From the NCBI GenBank assembly GCA_030691735.1, contig JAUYDS010000147.1, positions 1 to 37,064 of the forward strand: a DNA stretch of 37,064 nucleotides, in the 5' to 3' direction. Source of the stretch: Candidatus Aminicenantota bacterium (GTDB lineage: Bacteria > Acidobacteriota > Aminicenantia > Aminicenantales > UBA4085). Made by a program: the position numbers and the translations under genes. This document shows, one piece after another, positions 26,426-36,540 of this stretch; position 1 is the stretch's first letter; every line of letters starts with the position of its first letter. Under the pieces are notes generated by a model. That model searched no databases and had not been told where the DNA came from. It was given only the letters and a program-made list of their open reading frames with translations.

Positions 26426-28450
26426 TCAGATCACGGCCGACGGCGGCGCCGGCTCATCGGCTGCGCCGCGGTTCTTTAAAGGCACGGCGATCAGATAGAA
26501 TGCGATGAGCGCCAGGACGACCAGTCCGATGAGATAGTTCGGCTCGACGAAGATCTTCGGGATGTCGAATCCGATGGCCTTTTGGAGGAAGAGGAACTTC
26601 CACAAGGCCCGCAGAAGTCCGGTCAAGGCTTCTCCGGCGATCAATCCGGCGGCGAGCAGGATGCCGACGTTACCGACGCGGGCTTTCTGAGCGTCGTTGA
26701 GCTGACGCTTGGCCATGACCTTATCCGCGATCCCCTTGATCATGCCGCCGCAGAAGATGGCGAAGGTGGTTTCGAGCGGGAGGTACATCCCGACGGCGAC
26801 GAGCATCGGGGACTTGACCTGGACGAGGATGAGGGCGAAGCCCATGAGCATCCCGACGATGACCAGAGGCCAGGCCATCTCGCCGCCGACGATGCCCTTG
26901 GCCAAGGCGGCCATGAGGCCGGCTTGGGGCGCGGGCAGTTCCTTGCTGCCGAAGGTGAAGGCCCCATGGAGAAGCATCAAGGGGAAGTAGAGGACGAGAG
27001 AGGAGAGGAGGATGCCGAAGATGTTCCCGACCTGCATCTTCCAGGGCGTGCCGCCCAGGATGTGCCCGACCTTGAGATCTTGGAGCATTTCTCCGGCCAC
27101 GGCTGAGGAAACGCAGACCACGGCGGCGACACCGAGGACGGCGGCCACGCCGCTGATCCCGGATGCGCCGGCGACGACCATGAGCAGGGCGGCGATGATC
27201 AATGTCGATAACGTCAGTCCGGAGATCGGGTTGTTCGACGAGCCGATCGTGCCGACGAGGTTCCCGGAAACGGCGGCGAAGAAGAATCCCGCGACGGCCA
27301 TGACGACCGCGGCCAGGATCGCGGGTCCGATCGCTCCGGCGAAGATCTTGTAAACGAAGATCATCAGGACGAAAATAAAGGCCAATCCGCCCAAGACAAC
27401 CTTGATGTTCAGGTCCTTTTCGAGTCGGGACGAGACTTCGGTTTGGCCGGCCGCTTTCTTGACGTCCCCTAACGAACGCTTCAGCCCGTTGGCCAGGTTC
27501 TTGCGCATCCTGAAAAGCGTATAGCCGGCGCCGACGAGCATGCCTCCGACGGCGATCGGCCGGATGATGAATTTCCAAACGTTCGTGACCATGTCCGGCC
27601 AGGCGACATCGGCCATGGCCACTCCCGGACCGTAAAAGGCGCTGATGAGCTGCGGGCCGAGGAAATACATGAGCAGAGGGGCGAAGAGGCCCCAGGCCAG
27701 AACGCCGCCGGCGAAGTTCAAGGAGGCGAGCTTCGGGCCGATGATATACCCGACGCCGAGGTAGGCGGGAAAGATGCCCGGGCCCGACACGGCCACCGTG
27801 CCGCCGGTGCCGATCTTCGCCGCGTCTTCGGCCGCGCCCAAGCGGACGAAACTCGCTCCGAGCTTTCCGACCTTGAGGATGAAATCCTTGCTTGCGGCGA
27901 AGAGCTGGACGACACCCAGGGCGTAAAACAGAGAGCCCAGACCCATGGCCCGGAAAAGATGCTTGGCCCCGGCGCTGCCTTTCTGGCCGGCCTTGTGGAT
28001 CTCGGCCGCGGCCACGGACTCGGGAAAGACGAGGTCGGGATCGGTGACCATCACCCGTCTCAGGAAGGTTACGAACATGATCCCCAAGAACCCGCCGACG
28101 AACATCAGGGCCGAGGATTTGATATAGGCGTCGAAGGTGTTGAATTTCAACCAGGCCCCGGAGATGAGAAAGGCCGGGATGGTGAAAATGGCCCCGGCCG
28201 CGACGGACTCGCCGATCGAGCCGACGGTCCGGGCGATGTTCTCCTCGAGGATCGAGCCTTTCATCAGCTTGAGCAGGGCCATGCCGATGACCGCCGCCGG
28301 ATAGGTGGCGGCGATGGTCATCCCGGCCCGCAGGCCGAGGTAGGCGTTAGCCGCGCCGAGGACGACGGTCAGGACGAGGCCGATGATCAGCGCCTTGAAC
28401 GTGAATTCTCTCATCTCGGTCTTTTCGGGCACATACGGTTGATGGCTCAT
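26426..28450 (-). CDS. OPT-family oligopeptide transporter
   Basis: EFTFKALIIGLVLTVVLGAANAYLGLRAGMTIAATYPAAVIGMALL N-terminus, NIARTVGSIGESVAAGAIFTIPAFLI, FPESVAAAEI and many TM helices. ATG 28450 preferred over GTG 28456. Confidence 0.92.
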   Translation of the reverse strand: MSHQPYVPEKTEMREFTFKALIIGLVLTVVLGAANAYLGLRAGMTIAATYPAAVIGMALLKLMKGSILEENIARTVGSIGESVAAGAIFTIPAFLISGAWLKFNTFDAYIKSSALMFVGGFLGIMFVTFLRRVMVTDPDLVFPESVAAAEIHKAGQKGSAGAKHLFRAMGLGSLFYALGVVQLFAASKDFILKVGKLGASFVRLGAAEDAAKIGTGGTVAVSGPGIFPAYLGVGYIIGPKLASLNFAGGVLAWGLFAPLLMYFLGPQLISAFYGPGVAMADVAWPDMVTNVWKFIIRPIAVGGMLVGAGYTLFRMRKNLANGLKRSLGDVKKAAGQTEVSSRLEKDLNIKVVLGGLAFIFVLMIFVYKIFAGAIGPAILAAVVMAVAGFFFAAVSGNLVGTIGSSNNPISGLTLSTLIIAALLMVVAGASGISGVAAVLGVAAVVCVSSAVAGEMLQDLKVGHILGGTPWKMQVGNIFGILLSSLVLYFPLMLLHGAFTFGSKELPAPQAGLMAALAKGIVGGEMAWPLVIVGMLMGFALILVQVKSPMLVAVGMYLPLETTFAIFCGGMIKGIADKVMAKRQLNDAQKARVGNVGILLAAGLIAGEALTGLLRALWKFLFLQKAIGFDIPKIFVEPNYLIGLVVLALIAFYLIAVPLKNRGAADEPAPPSAVI

Positions 28451-28483
28451 CCTCACACTCCTTTAAGCGGAATCGATGCCCTA

Positions 28484-28513
28484 TGTATATTTGAATTCGA
28501 TCAAAATAGTCAA
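28484..28513 (-). promoter_or_regulatory. Putative promoter for the OPT transporter
   Basis: Minus strand TTGACT - 18 nt - TATACA. Confidence 0.4.
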
Positions 28514-28544
28514 GCGCGCACGATTCTGACCGTCGGACGGTTTC

Positions 28545-28632
28545 GGGGACATGATTCCCTGTCCCCTTTGGAGACGATGAGATGATCGGTTGAATGCGGT
28601 TTAAAAAGACGGGGACAGGGTATCGTGTCCCC
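28545..28632. repeat. REPIN-like pair of inverted REP hairpins
   Basis: ggggacatgattccctgtcccc (28545-28566) and ggggacagggtatcgtgtcccc (28611-28632). Each is a 7-bp hairpin, and copy 1 reverse-complemented matches copy 2 at 20/22 positions. Confidence 0.75.
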
Positions 28633-28716
28633 CTCGTCTTGGAAACTGTTCGATGGTCAGGGCACGATTTTATTTGCGCCGGAGGCCGAAATGTGCTAAA
28701 TAACTCCCTTGAATAG

Positions 28717-29760
28717 ATGAAAATCCCTATGGGCTTAATCCGCTGGGCCAAGAGCCGGCTCTTTTGCGACCTCGCCATCGACCTGGGGACGGCCAATACG
28801 CTCGTCTATCTCAAGGGCAAGGGCATCATCATCCAGGAGCCCTCGATCGTCGTCATCAACCGCCAGAGCGGCAAGGTCGAGGCCGTCGGCAGCCGGGCCA
28901 AGGCCATGCTCGGCAAAACGCCGGCCAACATCCTGGCCATCAAGCCGATGCGCGACGGCGTCATCGCCGATTTCGAGATCGCGGAGAAGATGCTCGATTA
29001 TTTCATTAAAAAGGCGACCAACAACCGCGGCTTTTTGCTTCGGCCGCGGATCGTCATCGGCATCCCGACCGGCATCACCCAGGTCGAGCGCCGGGCCGTG
29101 AAGGACGTGGCCATGCGGGCCAAAGCGACTGAGGTCTATCTCGTCGAACAGCCCATGTCGGCGGCCGTCGGCGCGGGCCTTCCGATCTCCGAGCCGACCG
29201 GGAATATGGTCGTCGACATCGGCGGGGGGACGACGGATATCGCCGTCATCTCGCTCAACGGCATCGTTTTCAACCATTCCATCCGCATCGCCGGCAACGA
29301 GATGGACGAATCCATCATTCAGTACCTCAAGAAGAAATACAACCTTCTCATCGGAGAGAAGAGCGCCGAGATGGTCAAGCTCCAGATCGGTTCGGCCTAT
29401 CCGCTCGATGAGCCCTTGACCATGGAGATCAAGGGCCGGGACCTGCGGGAAGGGATCCCGAAGACCATCGTCATCGACGATCAGGAGATCCGCGAATCCC
29501 TGGAGGACGTCGTCGCTTCGATCGTCAACGCCGTCCGGATAGCCCTGGAAAAGACGCCGCCCGAGCTCTCGGCCGACATCATCGACCGGGGCATCATCCT
29601 GACCGGCGGAGGGGCCTTGCTCAAGAACCTCGACAAGCGGATCCGCGAGGAAACGCAGCTGCCCGTCTTCATCACCGAAGATCCTCTGACGACGGTCGTA
29701 CTCGGGGCGGGCAAGATGCTCGACGACTTGGAGCTCTTGAAGAAGATCTCCGTCACCTAA
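28717..29760 (+). CDS. mreB: Rod shape-determining protein MreB
   Basis: AIDLGTANTLVYLKGKGIIIQEPSIV, GIPTGITQVERRAV, DIGGGTTDIAVISLNGIV, ILTGGGALLKNLD. Confidence 0.98.
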   Translation: MKIPMGLIRWAKSRLFCDLAIDLGTANTLVYLKGKGIIIQEPSIVVINRQSGKVEAVGSRAKAMLGKTPANILAIKPMRDGVIADFEIAEKMLDYFIKKATNNRGFLLRPRIVIGIPTGITQVERRAVKDVAMRAKATEVYLVEQPMSAAVGAGLPISEPTGNMVVDIGGGTTDIAVISLNGIVFNHSIRIAGNEMDESIIQYLKKKYNLLIGEKSAEMVKLQIGSAYPLDEPLTMEIKGRDLREGIPKTIVIDDQEIRESLEDVVASIVNAVRIALEKTPPELSADIIDRGIILTGGGALLKNLDKRIREETQLPVFITEDPLTTVVLGAGKMLDDLELLKKISVT

Positions 29761-29774
29761 TCCGAAGAAATGGA

Positions 29775-30614
29775 ATGCCCCGCTTTCTGAAAGAACAGAA
29801 AAAATCGCTGATCTTTGCGGGACTTCTTTTCGCTCAACTCGTCCTGATCTCGATCCAAGTGCCGCTCGGGGAAGAGCCGAGCTATCTCGAAAAGGCGGTT
29901 TTTTTCGTCTTTGCTCCCGTCCAGCGGGCCGTTCACGGGCTGTTCGCGACGACCGGGCGGATCTGGGACCGATACATCTATCTGCGTCGCGTGGAAGCCC
30001 AGAACCAAACGCTGCGGGACGAGCTCTTCCACGTCCGCCAGACGAACACGCTGCTGACCAACGCGCTCTCCGCCCTCAAGGAAACGAAGGAGATGGAGAC
30101 GGCCCTGGCGACACTTCAGAAATCTTTCCTCGTCGCGGCGGTCATCGGAGTGGACGCTTCCGATATATATAAATCCATCATCATCGACAAAGGATCGAAT
30201 CACGGCCTGACGAGCAACATGCCCGTCCTAGACCGATACGGGAATCTCGTCGGCCGGGTCACGACCCCGATCTCGCCCCGGGAGGCGACCGTCCAACTCC
30301 TCACGGACGACAACAGCTCGATCGGCGTCCTGTCGGAAACGAACAAGGTCGTCGGCCAGCTCTCCGGAAACGCCAAGGGAGGGAGGTGTTGGTTCAAATA
30401 CGTTCTGGCGACGAACGAACAGCTCGTCGAGGGCGAGGAGCTGTTCACCTCCGGCTTCGACAAGATCTTTCCTCCGGGCCTCAAGGTCGGAAAGATCCTG
30501 TCCATCGCGACCGACAACTCTCTGTTCAAGAGGATCGAGGTCGAGCCCCATTTGAATTTCCGCGAACTGAGCCATGTCGCCGTCATCACCCAGAAGATCG
30601 AAGGGATGCGCTAG
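29775..30614 (+). CDS. mreC: Rod shape-determining protein MreC
   Basis: Single N-terminal TM, coiled coil, VIGVDASDIYKSIIIDKGSNHGLTSNMPVLDRYGNLVGRV; position after mreB. Confidence 0.94.
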   Translation: MPRFLKEQKKSLIFAGLLFAQLVLISIQVPLGEEPSYLEKAVFFVFAPVQRAVHGLFATTGRIWDRYIYLRRVEAQNQTLRDELFHVRQTNTLLTNALSALKETKEMETALATLQKSFLVAAVIGVDASDIYKSIIIDKGSNHGLTSNMPVLDRYGNLVGRVTTPISPREATVQLLTDDNSSIGVLSETNKVVGQLSGNAKGGRCWFKYVLATNEQLVEGEELFTSGFDKIFPPGLKVGKILSIATDNSLFKRIEVEPHLNFRELSHVAVITQKIEGMR

Positions 30615-30626
30615 GATTCGACGACC

Positions 30627-31106
30627 ATGAAACCCCTCATCAAAGGCGGGCTGACGATCCTGGCGGCCTTCGTCCTCACCGCCGCGCTCCGTCAGATCTC
30701 CGTGCCGCTCCTCATTTGCGTCAATGTCTTCACCGTGGCGGTCATTCTCTTCGGCCTGATCGAAGGCGAGACGCAGGGCGCGGTCTTGGGCATGGCCTGC
30801 GGTCTCGTCGTCGATTCCTTTTCCCTGGGCATCTTCGGACTGAGCGGTCTGGCTAATACGGTCACCGGTTTCCTGTCGGGATTCATCTCACGAAAGATGA
30901 ACGTCCTGCCGATCGGCCGCCTGTTCGTTTTCACGGGGCTCATGGGCGCCCTGGACCTCGGTCTCTGGGTGCTGTTGTCCGCCGTCTTTTCGGAGGGTTT
31001 CCCCTGGGGCGGCGGATTCCTCCTCGCCCAACCCCTCGTCACGGCCGCGCTGGCGACTGTCGTTTATCCGATTCATCGCAGGATCAAGACCCGCTATGAG
31101 AGATAG
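30627..31106 (+). CDS. mreD: Rod shape-determining protein MreD
   Basis: About 160 aa, polytopic, GLIEGETQGAVLGMACGLVVDSFSLGIFGLSGLANTVTGF; between mreC and mrdA. Confidence 0.88.
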   Translation: MKPLIKGGLTILAAFVLTAALRQISVPLLICVNVFTVAVILFGLIEGETQGAVLGMACGLVVDSFSLGIFGLSGLANTVTGFLSGFISRKMNVLPIGRLFVFTGLMGALDLGLWVLLSAVFSEGFPWGGGFLLAQPLVTAALATVVYPIHRRIKTRYER

Positions 31107-32895
31107 CCCGATCTACGAAGACGTCTCCCATCTCCTGACAAGGTCCCGTGTCGTCTTCATCCTCATCGAGGTCCTCTTTATCTTCGTGGCGTTCTATTAT
31201 TGGAAGACCCAGATCCTCGACTACAAAAAATATTGGAACCAATCGGAGGCCAACCGGACCCGCGAGGTCATCGTTCCGGCGCCGCGCGCCGTTCTCACCG
31301 ACCGCGGGGGATCGGTCGTGCTGGCCAACAACATCGCTTCGTTCAAGGCGTCCATCATCCGCGAGAACAGCAAGAACTTCGAGGACTCCTGCCGGAAGAT
31401 CAGCCTGCTCCTCGGACTTGAGGAAGAGGTTTTGAAACAGCGCATCGAAAAATACCGGTCCTTGCCTTTATTCAAACCGATCGTCGTGAAAGACAATCTG
31501 ACCCTTGAGGATGTCGCCCTGATCGAAGGCCGAAAGATGGACCTGCCCGAACTGGTCATCGAGACCGAGCCAAAACGGTTCTATCCGTTCGCCAACCTGG
31601 CCGCTCATGTCCTCGGCTATATACAGGAACTGACGCCGGACGAGCTTCGGACGACCTTCAAAGACCGCCGGCTCGGGGAGATGGTCGGAAAAACCGGGAT
31701 CGAGAACAGCTACGAAGCGCGCATGGCGGGCGTGGACGGCAAGATCGTCGAAGTCGTGGACAGCCTGGGCCGGAAGCGGGACGAGCTCGATCGCATCGAA
31801 CCCCAACAGAGACCGAAGCTTTCCCTGGCCATCGATTACGATCTTCAAGCGAAGGCGGAAGAGCTGCTGGCGGGGAAGGAGGGGGCCATCGTGGCCCTGG
31901 ACGCGAAAACGGGCGGCGTCATGGCCCTGGCCAGCTATCCGACGTATGACCCCAACAAGTTCGTCAACCGCTTCACGCCCGAGGAGTGGATGGCGCTGGC
32001 CAACAATCCCGACACCCCCCTCGTCAACCGGGCCCTCCAAGGACAGTACTCTCCCGGCTCCATCTTCAAGCTGGTCATGGCCGCCGCCGCGCTGGACAGC
32101 CGGACGATCACCGATCAGACCACGTTCTTCTGTGGCGGCGTCATCGAGATCTACGGCCGGCCGTTCCATTGTTGGTCCGAGCCCGGCCACGGCACGCTCA
32201 ATTTCTATGAGGCGATCCGGCAATCGTGCAACGTCTATTTCTATAATATCGGCCGGCGGATGAACATCGACGCGATCGCCGGCTATGCCGAACAGCTCGG
32301 TCTGGGAAAAAGAACGGGGATCGACATCCCCGGCGAGAAGGAAGGTCTGGTCCCGAGCACCGGCTGGAAGCAGAGAACCCAGAAAACGGCCTGGTACCCC
32401 GGAGAAACGATCTCCGTAGCCATCGGCCAAGGGCCGCTTCAGGTCACGCCGGTCCAGGTCGCGGCGATGACGGCCTTGATCGCCAACCGAGGCCGGAAGG
32501 TTCGACCCCATGTTCTCCTGGACGCGGCGCCCTTCACGGAGACGACGAAGATCCCGGCCGCGATCTTCGAACAGGTCATCGAAGGGATGTGGCGCTCGGC
32601 GAATGCGGGAGGGACGGGCCAGGCGGCCAAGGTCGAGGCCTTCGATGTCTGTTCCAAAACGGGGTCCACCCAATGGATCGGGCGGGAAACGGCCGAACGC
32701 TTGGGCGGGGCGCTGAAAAAAACGCATTCGTGGTTCACCGGCTTCGCCCCCCGCAACGATCCGCAGGTCGTCGTGACCGTCCTGATCGAGTTCGGAGGCA
32801 TGGGCGGCGCCACGGCCGCCCCGATGGCCGGCCAGATTTTCAAGCTTTACAAGACCAAATATCATGATCGACAGAGTCCAACTCCGCGAAATTGA
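31096..32895 (+). CDS. mrdA: Penicillin-binding protein 2
   Basis: TRSRVVFILIEVLF TM, APRAVLTDRGGSVVLANN, YSPGSIFKLVMAAAAL (SxxK), SCN motif RQSCNVYFYNIG, CSKTGSTQ (KTG). Confidence 0.96.
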   Translation: MRDSPIYEDVSHLLTRSRVVFILIEVLFIFVAFYYWKTQILDYKKYWNQSEANRTREVIVPAPRAVLTDRGGSVVLANNIASFKASIIRENSKNFEDSCRKISLLLGLEEEVLKQRIEKYRSLPLFKPIVVKDNLTLEDVALIEGRKMDLPELVIETEPKRFYPFANLAAHVLGYIQELTPDELRTTFKDRRLGEMVGKTGIENSYEARMAGVDGKIVEVVDSLGRKRDELDRIEPQQRPKLSLAIDYDLQAKAEELLAGKEGAIVALDAKTGGVMALASYPTYDPNKFVNRFTPEEWMALANNPDTPLVNRALQGQYSPGSIFKLVMAAAALDSRTITDQTTFFCGGVIEIYGRPFHCWSEPGHGTLNFYEAIRQSCNVYFYNIGRRMNIDAIAGYAEQLGLGKRTGIDIPGEKEGLVPSTGWKQRTQKTAWYPGETISVAIGQGPLQVTPVQVAAMTALIANRGRKVRPHVLLDAAPFTETTKIPAAIFEQVIEGMWRSANAGGTGQAAKVEAFDVCSKTGSTQWIGRETAERLGGALKKTHSWFTGFAPRNDPQVVVTVLIEFGGMGGATAAPMAGQIFKLYKTKYHDRQSPTPRN

Positions 32896-33955
32896 CTGGG
32901 TCCTCATCGGGCTCCTGCTCGTGAACTCGGTCATCGGAATCCTTTTGATCTATAGTTCTTCGCATTATCAGAATGGGAATTTCTACGTCAAACAGATCAT
33001 CTGGCTGCTTATCAGCCTCGGCGTGCTCTTCCTGGTTCTTTCGATCGATTACAAACTCTTGGTCGGCTTCTCTCCTTATCTTTACGTCCTGTTCCTCCTT
33101 CTCCTTGGCGGATTGCTGATCTTCGGGCGAGTGATCTCCGGAGCCAAGAGCTGGATCCACCTGGCGATCATCGGCGGACAACCGTCCGAGCTGGCCAAGG
33201 TCGTGGTCCTGCTCGTCCTGGCCCGGATCTTCTCTGAATTCCAGCGGACCTATCTGAGTCTCGAGTTCGCCGCTCTCAGCGGCGCGGTCGTTTTCGTGCC
33301 GGTCGCCGTGATCGCCGTTCAGCCGGACCTGGGCACGGCCGTCTGCTTTCTGCCCCTGCTGTTGGCCAGCTTCCTCCTCGCCGGCATGAACAGAAAGACG
33401 CTGGCCCTTCTGCTGATCATCACGGTCGTCTCCGGTTTCGTCGGATGGAATTTCTTCTTGAAGGACTACCAGAAACAACGATTGACGACGCTGGTGAATC
33501 CCGGTCAGGACCCGCGGGGGTCGGGCTATCACGTCCTTCAATCGAAGATCGCCATCGGATCCGGGGGCCTGGCGGGCAAAGGTTTTAAAAAAGGAACGCA
33601 GATTCAATTGCGATTTCTTCCGGCCCGCCATACGGACTTCATCTTTTCGGTGCTGGGGGAGGAGTTCGGCTTCCTCGGCGTCTTCATCGTCCTCCTGACC
33701 TATTTCTCCCTGTTGGCCAGGATCTTCCGATCCGTCGGGAAATCCAGGGATCGGGCCGGCATGTACATCGTCTTCATGGCCGCCTGCCTGCTGACCTTTC
33801 AATTCCTGTTCAACGTGATGATGATCGTCGGTCTGTTTCCGATCACCGGGATCCCGATCCCTCTGCTCAGCTATGGAGGGTCGTCGCTCCTGACGACGTT
33901 CGTCGCCGTGGGACTGGTCGTCAACGTTAAGATGAGAAGATTCGTCAATGTCTGA
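32864..33955 (+). CDS. rodA: Rod shape-determining protein RodA (SEDS glycosyltransferase)
   Basis: GARxW-like GAKSWIHLAIIGGQPSELAKV, QPDLGTA, RHTDFIFSVLGEEFGFLG, GIPIPLLSYGGSSLLTTFVAVGLVVNVKMRR. Confidence 0.97.
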   Translation: MIDRVQLREIDWVLIGLLLVNSVIGILLIYSSSHYQNGNFYVKQIIWLLISLGVLFLVLSIDYKLLVGFSPYLYVLFLLLLGGLLIFGRVISGAKSWIHLAIIGGQPSELAKVVVLLVLARIFSEFQRTYLSLEFAALSGAVVFVPVAVIAVQPDLGTAVCFLPLLLASFLLAGMNRKTLALLLIITVVSGFVGWNFFLKDYQKQRLTTLVNPGQDPRGSGYHVLQSKIAIGSGGLAGKGFKKGTQIQLRFLPARHTDFIFSVLGEEFGFLGVFIVLLTYFSLLARIFRSVGKSRDRAGMYIVFMAACLLTFQFLFNVMMIVGLFPITGIPIPLLSYGGSSLLTTFVAVGLVVNVKMRRFVNV

Positions 33956-36485
33956 CGGAGCCGCTAGGGGCGTCCTGGACGGGATCCTGCCGGCGGTCGA
34001 AAAGCCGGGCCGCTACACCGGAGGCGAATGGAACGAGGTCCGCAAGGACCCGGCGCGGGCCAAGGTCAAAGTGGCCCTCGCCTTCCCCGACGTTTACGAA
34101 ATCGGCATGTCCTATCTCGGCCAGAAGATCCTCTATGCCTTGATCAACGCTCTTCCGTTCGCCCTGGCCGAACGCGTTTTCGCGCCCTGGCCGGACTTCG
34201 AACGGGAACTCCGGGAACGCGGAGCGCCGCTCCGGTCGCTCGAAAACAAGATCCCTCTGGCAGAATTCGATATCATCGGCTTTTCGCTCCTGTATGAGCT
34301 CAATAACTCCAATATCCTGACGATCCTCGACCTGGGCGGGATCCCGCTGTTTGCGGAGGAGAGGGATCTCCGGCATCCTTTGGTGATCGCCGGAGGCCCG
34401 GCCGCTTTCAATCCCGAGCCAGTGGCCGACGTCTTCGACCTTTTTCTCATCGGCGACGGGGAAGAGGCGGTTCCGGAAATCATCGGGAAATGCGCGGACA
34501 TGAAAGGCGCGGCAGCGTCCCGTAAAGACATCCTGAGGGAACTCGCCCGTATCCCCGGCGTCTATGTCCCGTCCTTCTATGAGGTTTTTCTCCCGGCCGG
34601 CGGTTCTCTCCAGACGGTCAGGCCGAGGACCGGCGCGCCGGCCACGGTTCGCAAACGCGTCCTTCGCGACTTCAGCCGTTCTTTTTTTCCCGCCGACATC
34701 GTCGTCCCCAATGTCCGGGCCGTCTTCGACCGGGTCGCCGTCGAAGTCGCGCGCGGCTGCCCTCACAAATGCCGGTTTTGTCAGGCGACGAGCCTTTATG
34801 CCCCCTACCGGATCAAGGATCCATCTTATGTCGTGAACTGCATCTTCGAAAGCGTCAAGGCGACGGGCTACGAGGATGCGTCGCTGTTCTCGCTCTCCGT
34901 GAGCGATTATCCGTACCTCGGAGAAACCATTCGGACGTTGATGAACAGCCTGGAAAAGGACCATGTCTCCCTGTCGCTCTCTTCCTTACGGCCCAAAGGT
35001 CTTTCGGCGGAGATCATCCGCGACATCATCAAGGTCCGGAAGACGGGGTTCACGCTCGTTCCCGAGGCGGGCTCTGAACGGTTACGCGGCGTGATCAACA
35101 AGGATCTGAACGATCAGGACATTTGGGACGCCGCAGAGAACGCGTTCCGCGAAGGCTGGAAACTGCTGAAACTCTATTTCATGATCGGCCTTCCCACGGA
35201 ACGGGAAGAGGACCTTCGCGGAATCGCGGCTCTGATCGACGAACTCACGGCGCGCGGCCGGGAGATCATGGCTTCGCCGCCCCGGATCAACATGAGCGTC
35301 TCCTCCTTCATCCCCAAGCCCCACACGCCTTTTCAATGGGCGGCCATGGAAACGGAAGAGGCGCTCCGCGAGAAGCAGTCCTATCTCAAACGTCTTTTGA
35401 AGACGAAGCGCCATGTTCAGATCAAGGACCATCCCGTCGATAGTTCTTTCCTTGAGGCCGTATTCTCCCGGGGCGACCGCCGTCTGTCCGCCGTCCTGCG
35501 CACGGCCTGGGGCCACGGGGCCCGATTCGATAGCTGGCGGGACCATTTCCAATTTCCCCTCTGGCTGCGGGCCTTTGACGAGACCGGCGTCGATCCCCGA
35601 ACGTACTTGGGGGAATTGGATCTGAACTCAGGCCTCCCCTGGGACCACATCGAGACGGGAGTCAAGAAGGGATTCCTTCAGGACGAACTGGCGAAAGCGA
35701 TGAGGTCCGAACGTTCGCCTTCCTGCCTGGAAACGTCGTGCGGCCGCTGTCGCGGCTGCGATTTCATGGCTGACATCGACAGGGAATTCAAAGCGAAGAT
35801 CGAGGTCAGCGATCGTCCGGGTCCGACCTTGGGGCGCCGGACGGAAACGGTGACCCGGTATCAAGCGTTCTACGCGAAGGGGGGACAAGCTCGATTCGTG
35901 TCCCACAACGACCTTCTCAACATCCTCCAGCGGACATTCAAACGGGCGGGCGTGGAGGCCGTGTTCTCCGAGGGTTTCCATCCGAAAATGCAGATGTCCT
36001 TCGTCCCGGCCCTGCCGCTGGGCATGACGGGCGAAGACGAATCGTTCGAATTCAAATCCCCGGCGGATCTTGAGGAGCGGGAATTCGTGGACGTCCTCAA
36101 CCGCCGCGCGCCGTCCGGGATCCAGTTCTTCGGGCTGAAGCGGATCGACGCCGGCGCGCGCTCATTGACCGAGCGGATCTCGTCGATGGTCTATTCGCTC
36201 GATCTCGACACCGCCGAAGCAGGAGAGGGACTGGCCGTCGGGAAAGGGGAGGGAGACCCCGAGGAAAAGACGGAAAAGATCGCGGCACGCCTGATCGACG
36301 AATACCGGCCGGGCAAGCCCGACCTGCTTCAAGAGATCTTCGTGGACGCGTCATCCCACAAGGTCGTCCTGAAGATCGCCTTCAGTCCCCAACGGTCGCT
36401 CCGGCCCCAGGATGTCGTCGAGCGGGCCCTCGGCCTTCAGCGCTCCGTTTATCTCATGACCCGCGAAAAAATCCAGTTCAAGTGA
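33948..36485 (+). CDS. B12-binding/radical SAM protein (TIGR03960-like) fused to a DUF2344 (TIGR03936-like) domain
   Basis: N-terminal FPDVYEIGMSYLGQKILY, VARGCPHKCRFCQATSLYAPYR (CxxxCxxC), CLETSCGRCRGC, then TRYQAFYAKGGQARFVSHNDLLNILQRTFKRAGVEAVFSEGFHPKMQMSFVPALPLGMTGEDE (DUF2344). Confidence 0.9.
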   Translation: MSDGAARGVLDGILPAVEKPGRYTGGEWNEVRKDPARAKVKVALAFPDVYEIGMSYLGQKILYALINALPFALAERVFAPWPDFERELRERGAPLRSLENKIPLAEFDIIGFSLLYELNNSNILTILDLGGIPLFAEERDLRHPLVIAGGPAAFNPEPVADVFDLFLIGDGEEAVPEIIGKCADMKGAAASRKDILRELARIPGVYVPSFYEVFLPAGGSLQTVRPRTGAPATVRKRVLRDFSRSFFPADIVVPNVRAVFDRVAVEVARGCPHKCRFCQATSLYAPYRIKDPSYVVNCIFESVKATGYEDASLFSLSVSDYPYLGETIRTLMNSLEKDHVSLSLSSLRPKGLSAEIIRDIIKVRKTGFTLVPEAGSERLRGVINKDLNDQDIWDAAENAFREGWKLLKLYFMIGLPTEREEDLRGIAALIDELTARGREIMASPPRINMSVSSFIPKPHTPFQWAAMETEEALREKQSYLKRLLKTKRHVQIKDHPVDSSFLEAVFSRGDRRLSAVLRTAWGHGARFDSWRDHFQFPLWLRAFDETGVDPRTYLGELDLNSGLPWDHIETGVKKGFLQDELAKAMRSERSPSCLETSCGRCRGCDFMADIDREFKAKIEVSDRPGPTLGRRTETVTRYQAFYAKGGQARFVSHNDLLNILQRTFKRAGVEAVFSEGFHPKMQMSFVPALPLGMTGEDESFEFKSPADLEEREFVDVLNRRAPSGIQFFGLKRIDAGARSLTERISSMVYSLDLDTAEAGEGLAVGKGEGDPEEKTEKIAARLIDEYRPGKPDLLQEIFVDASSHKVVLKIAFSPQRSLRPQDVVERALGLQRSVYLMTREKIQFK

Positions 36486-36540
36486 AGAAGGGCTCGGGGT
36501 AAGAATCTCGCTCCCTGGCGGAAATCTTAACGCCGGCATC

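Noticed and set aside
31468-32934. 488-aa minus ORF antisense to mrdA
   Set aside because: Shadow ORF; PBP2 active-site motifs are on the plus strand.
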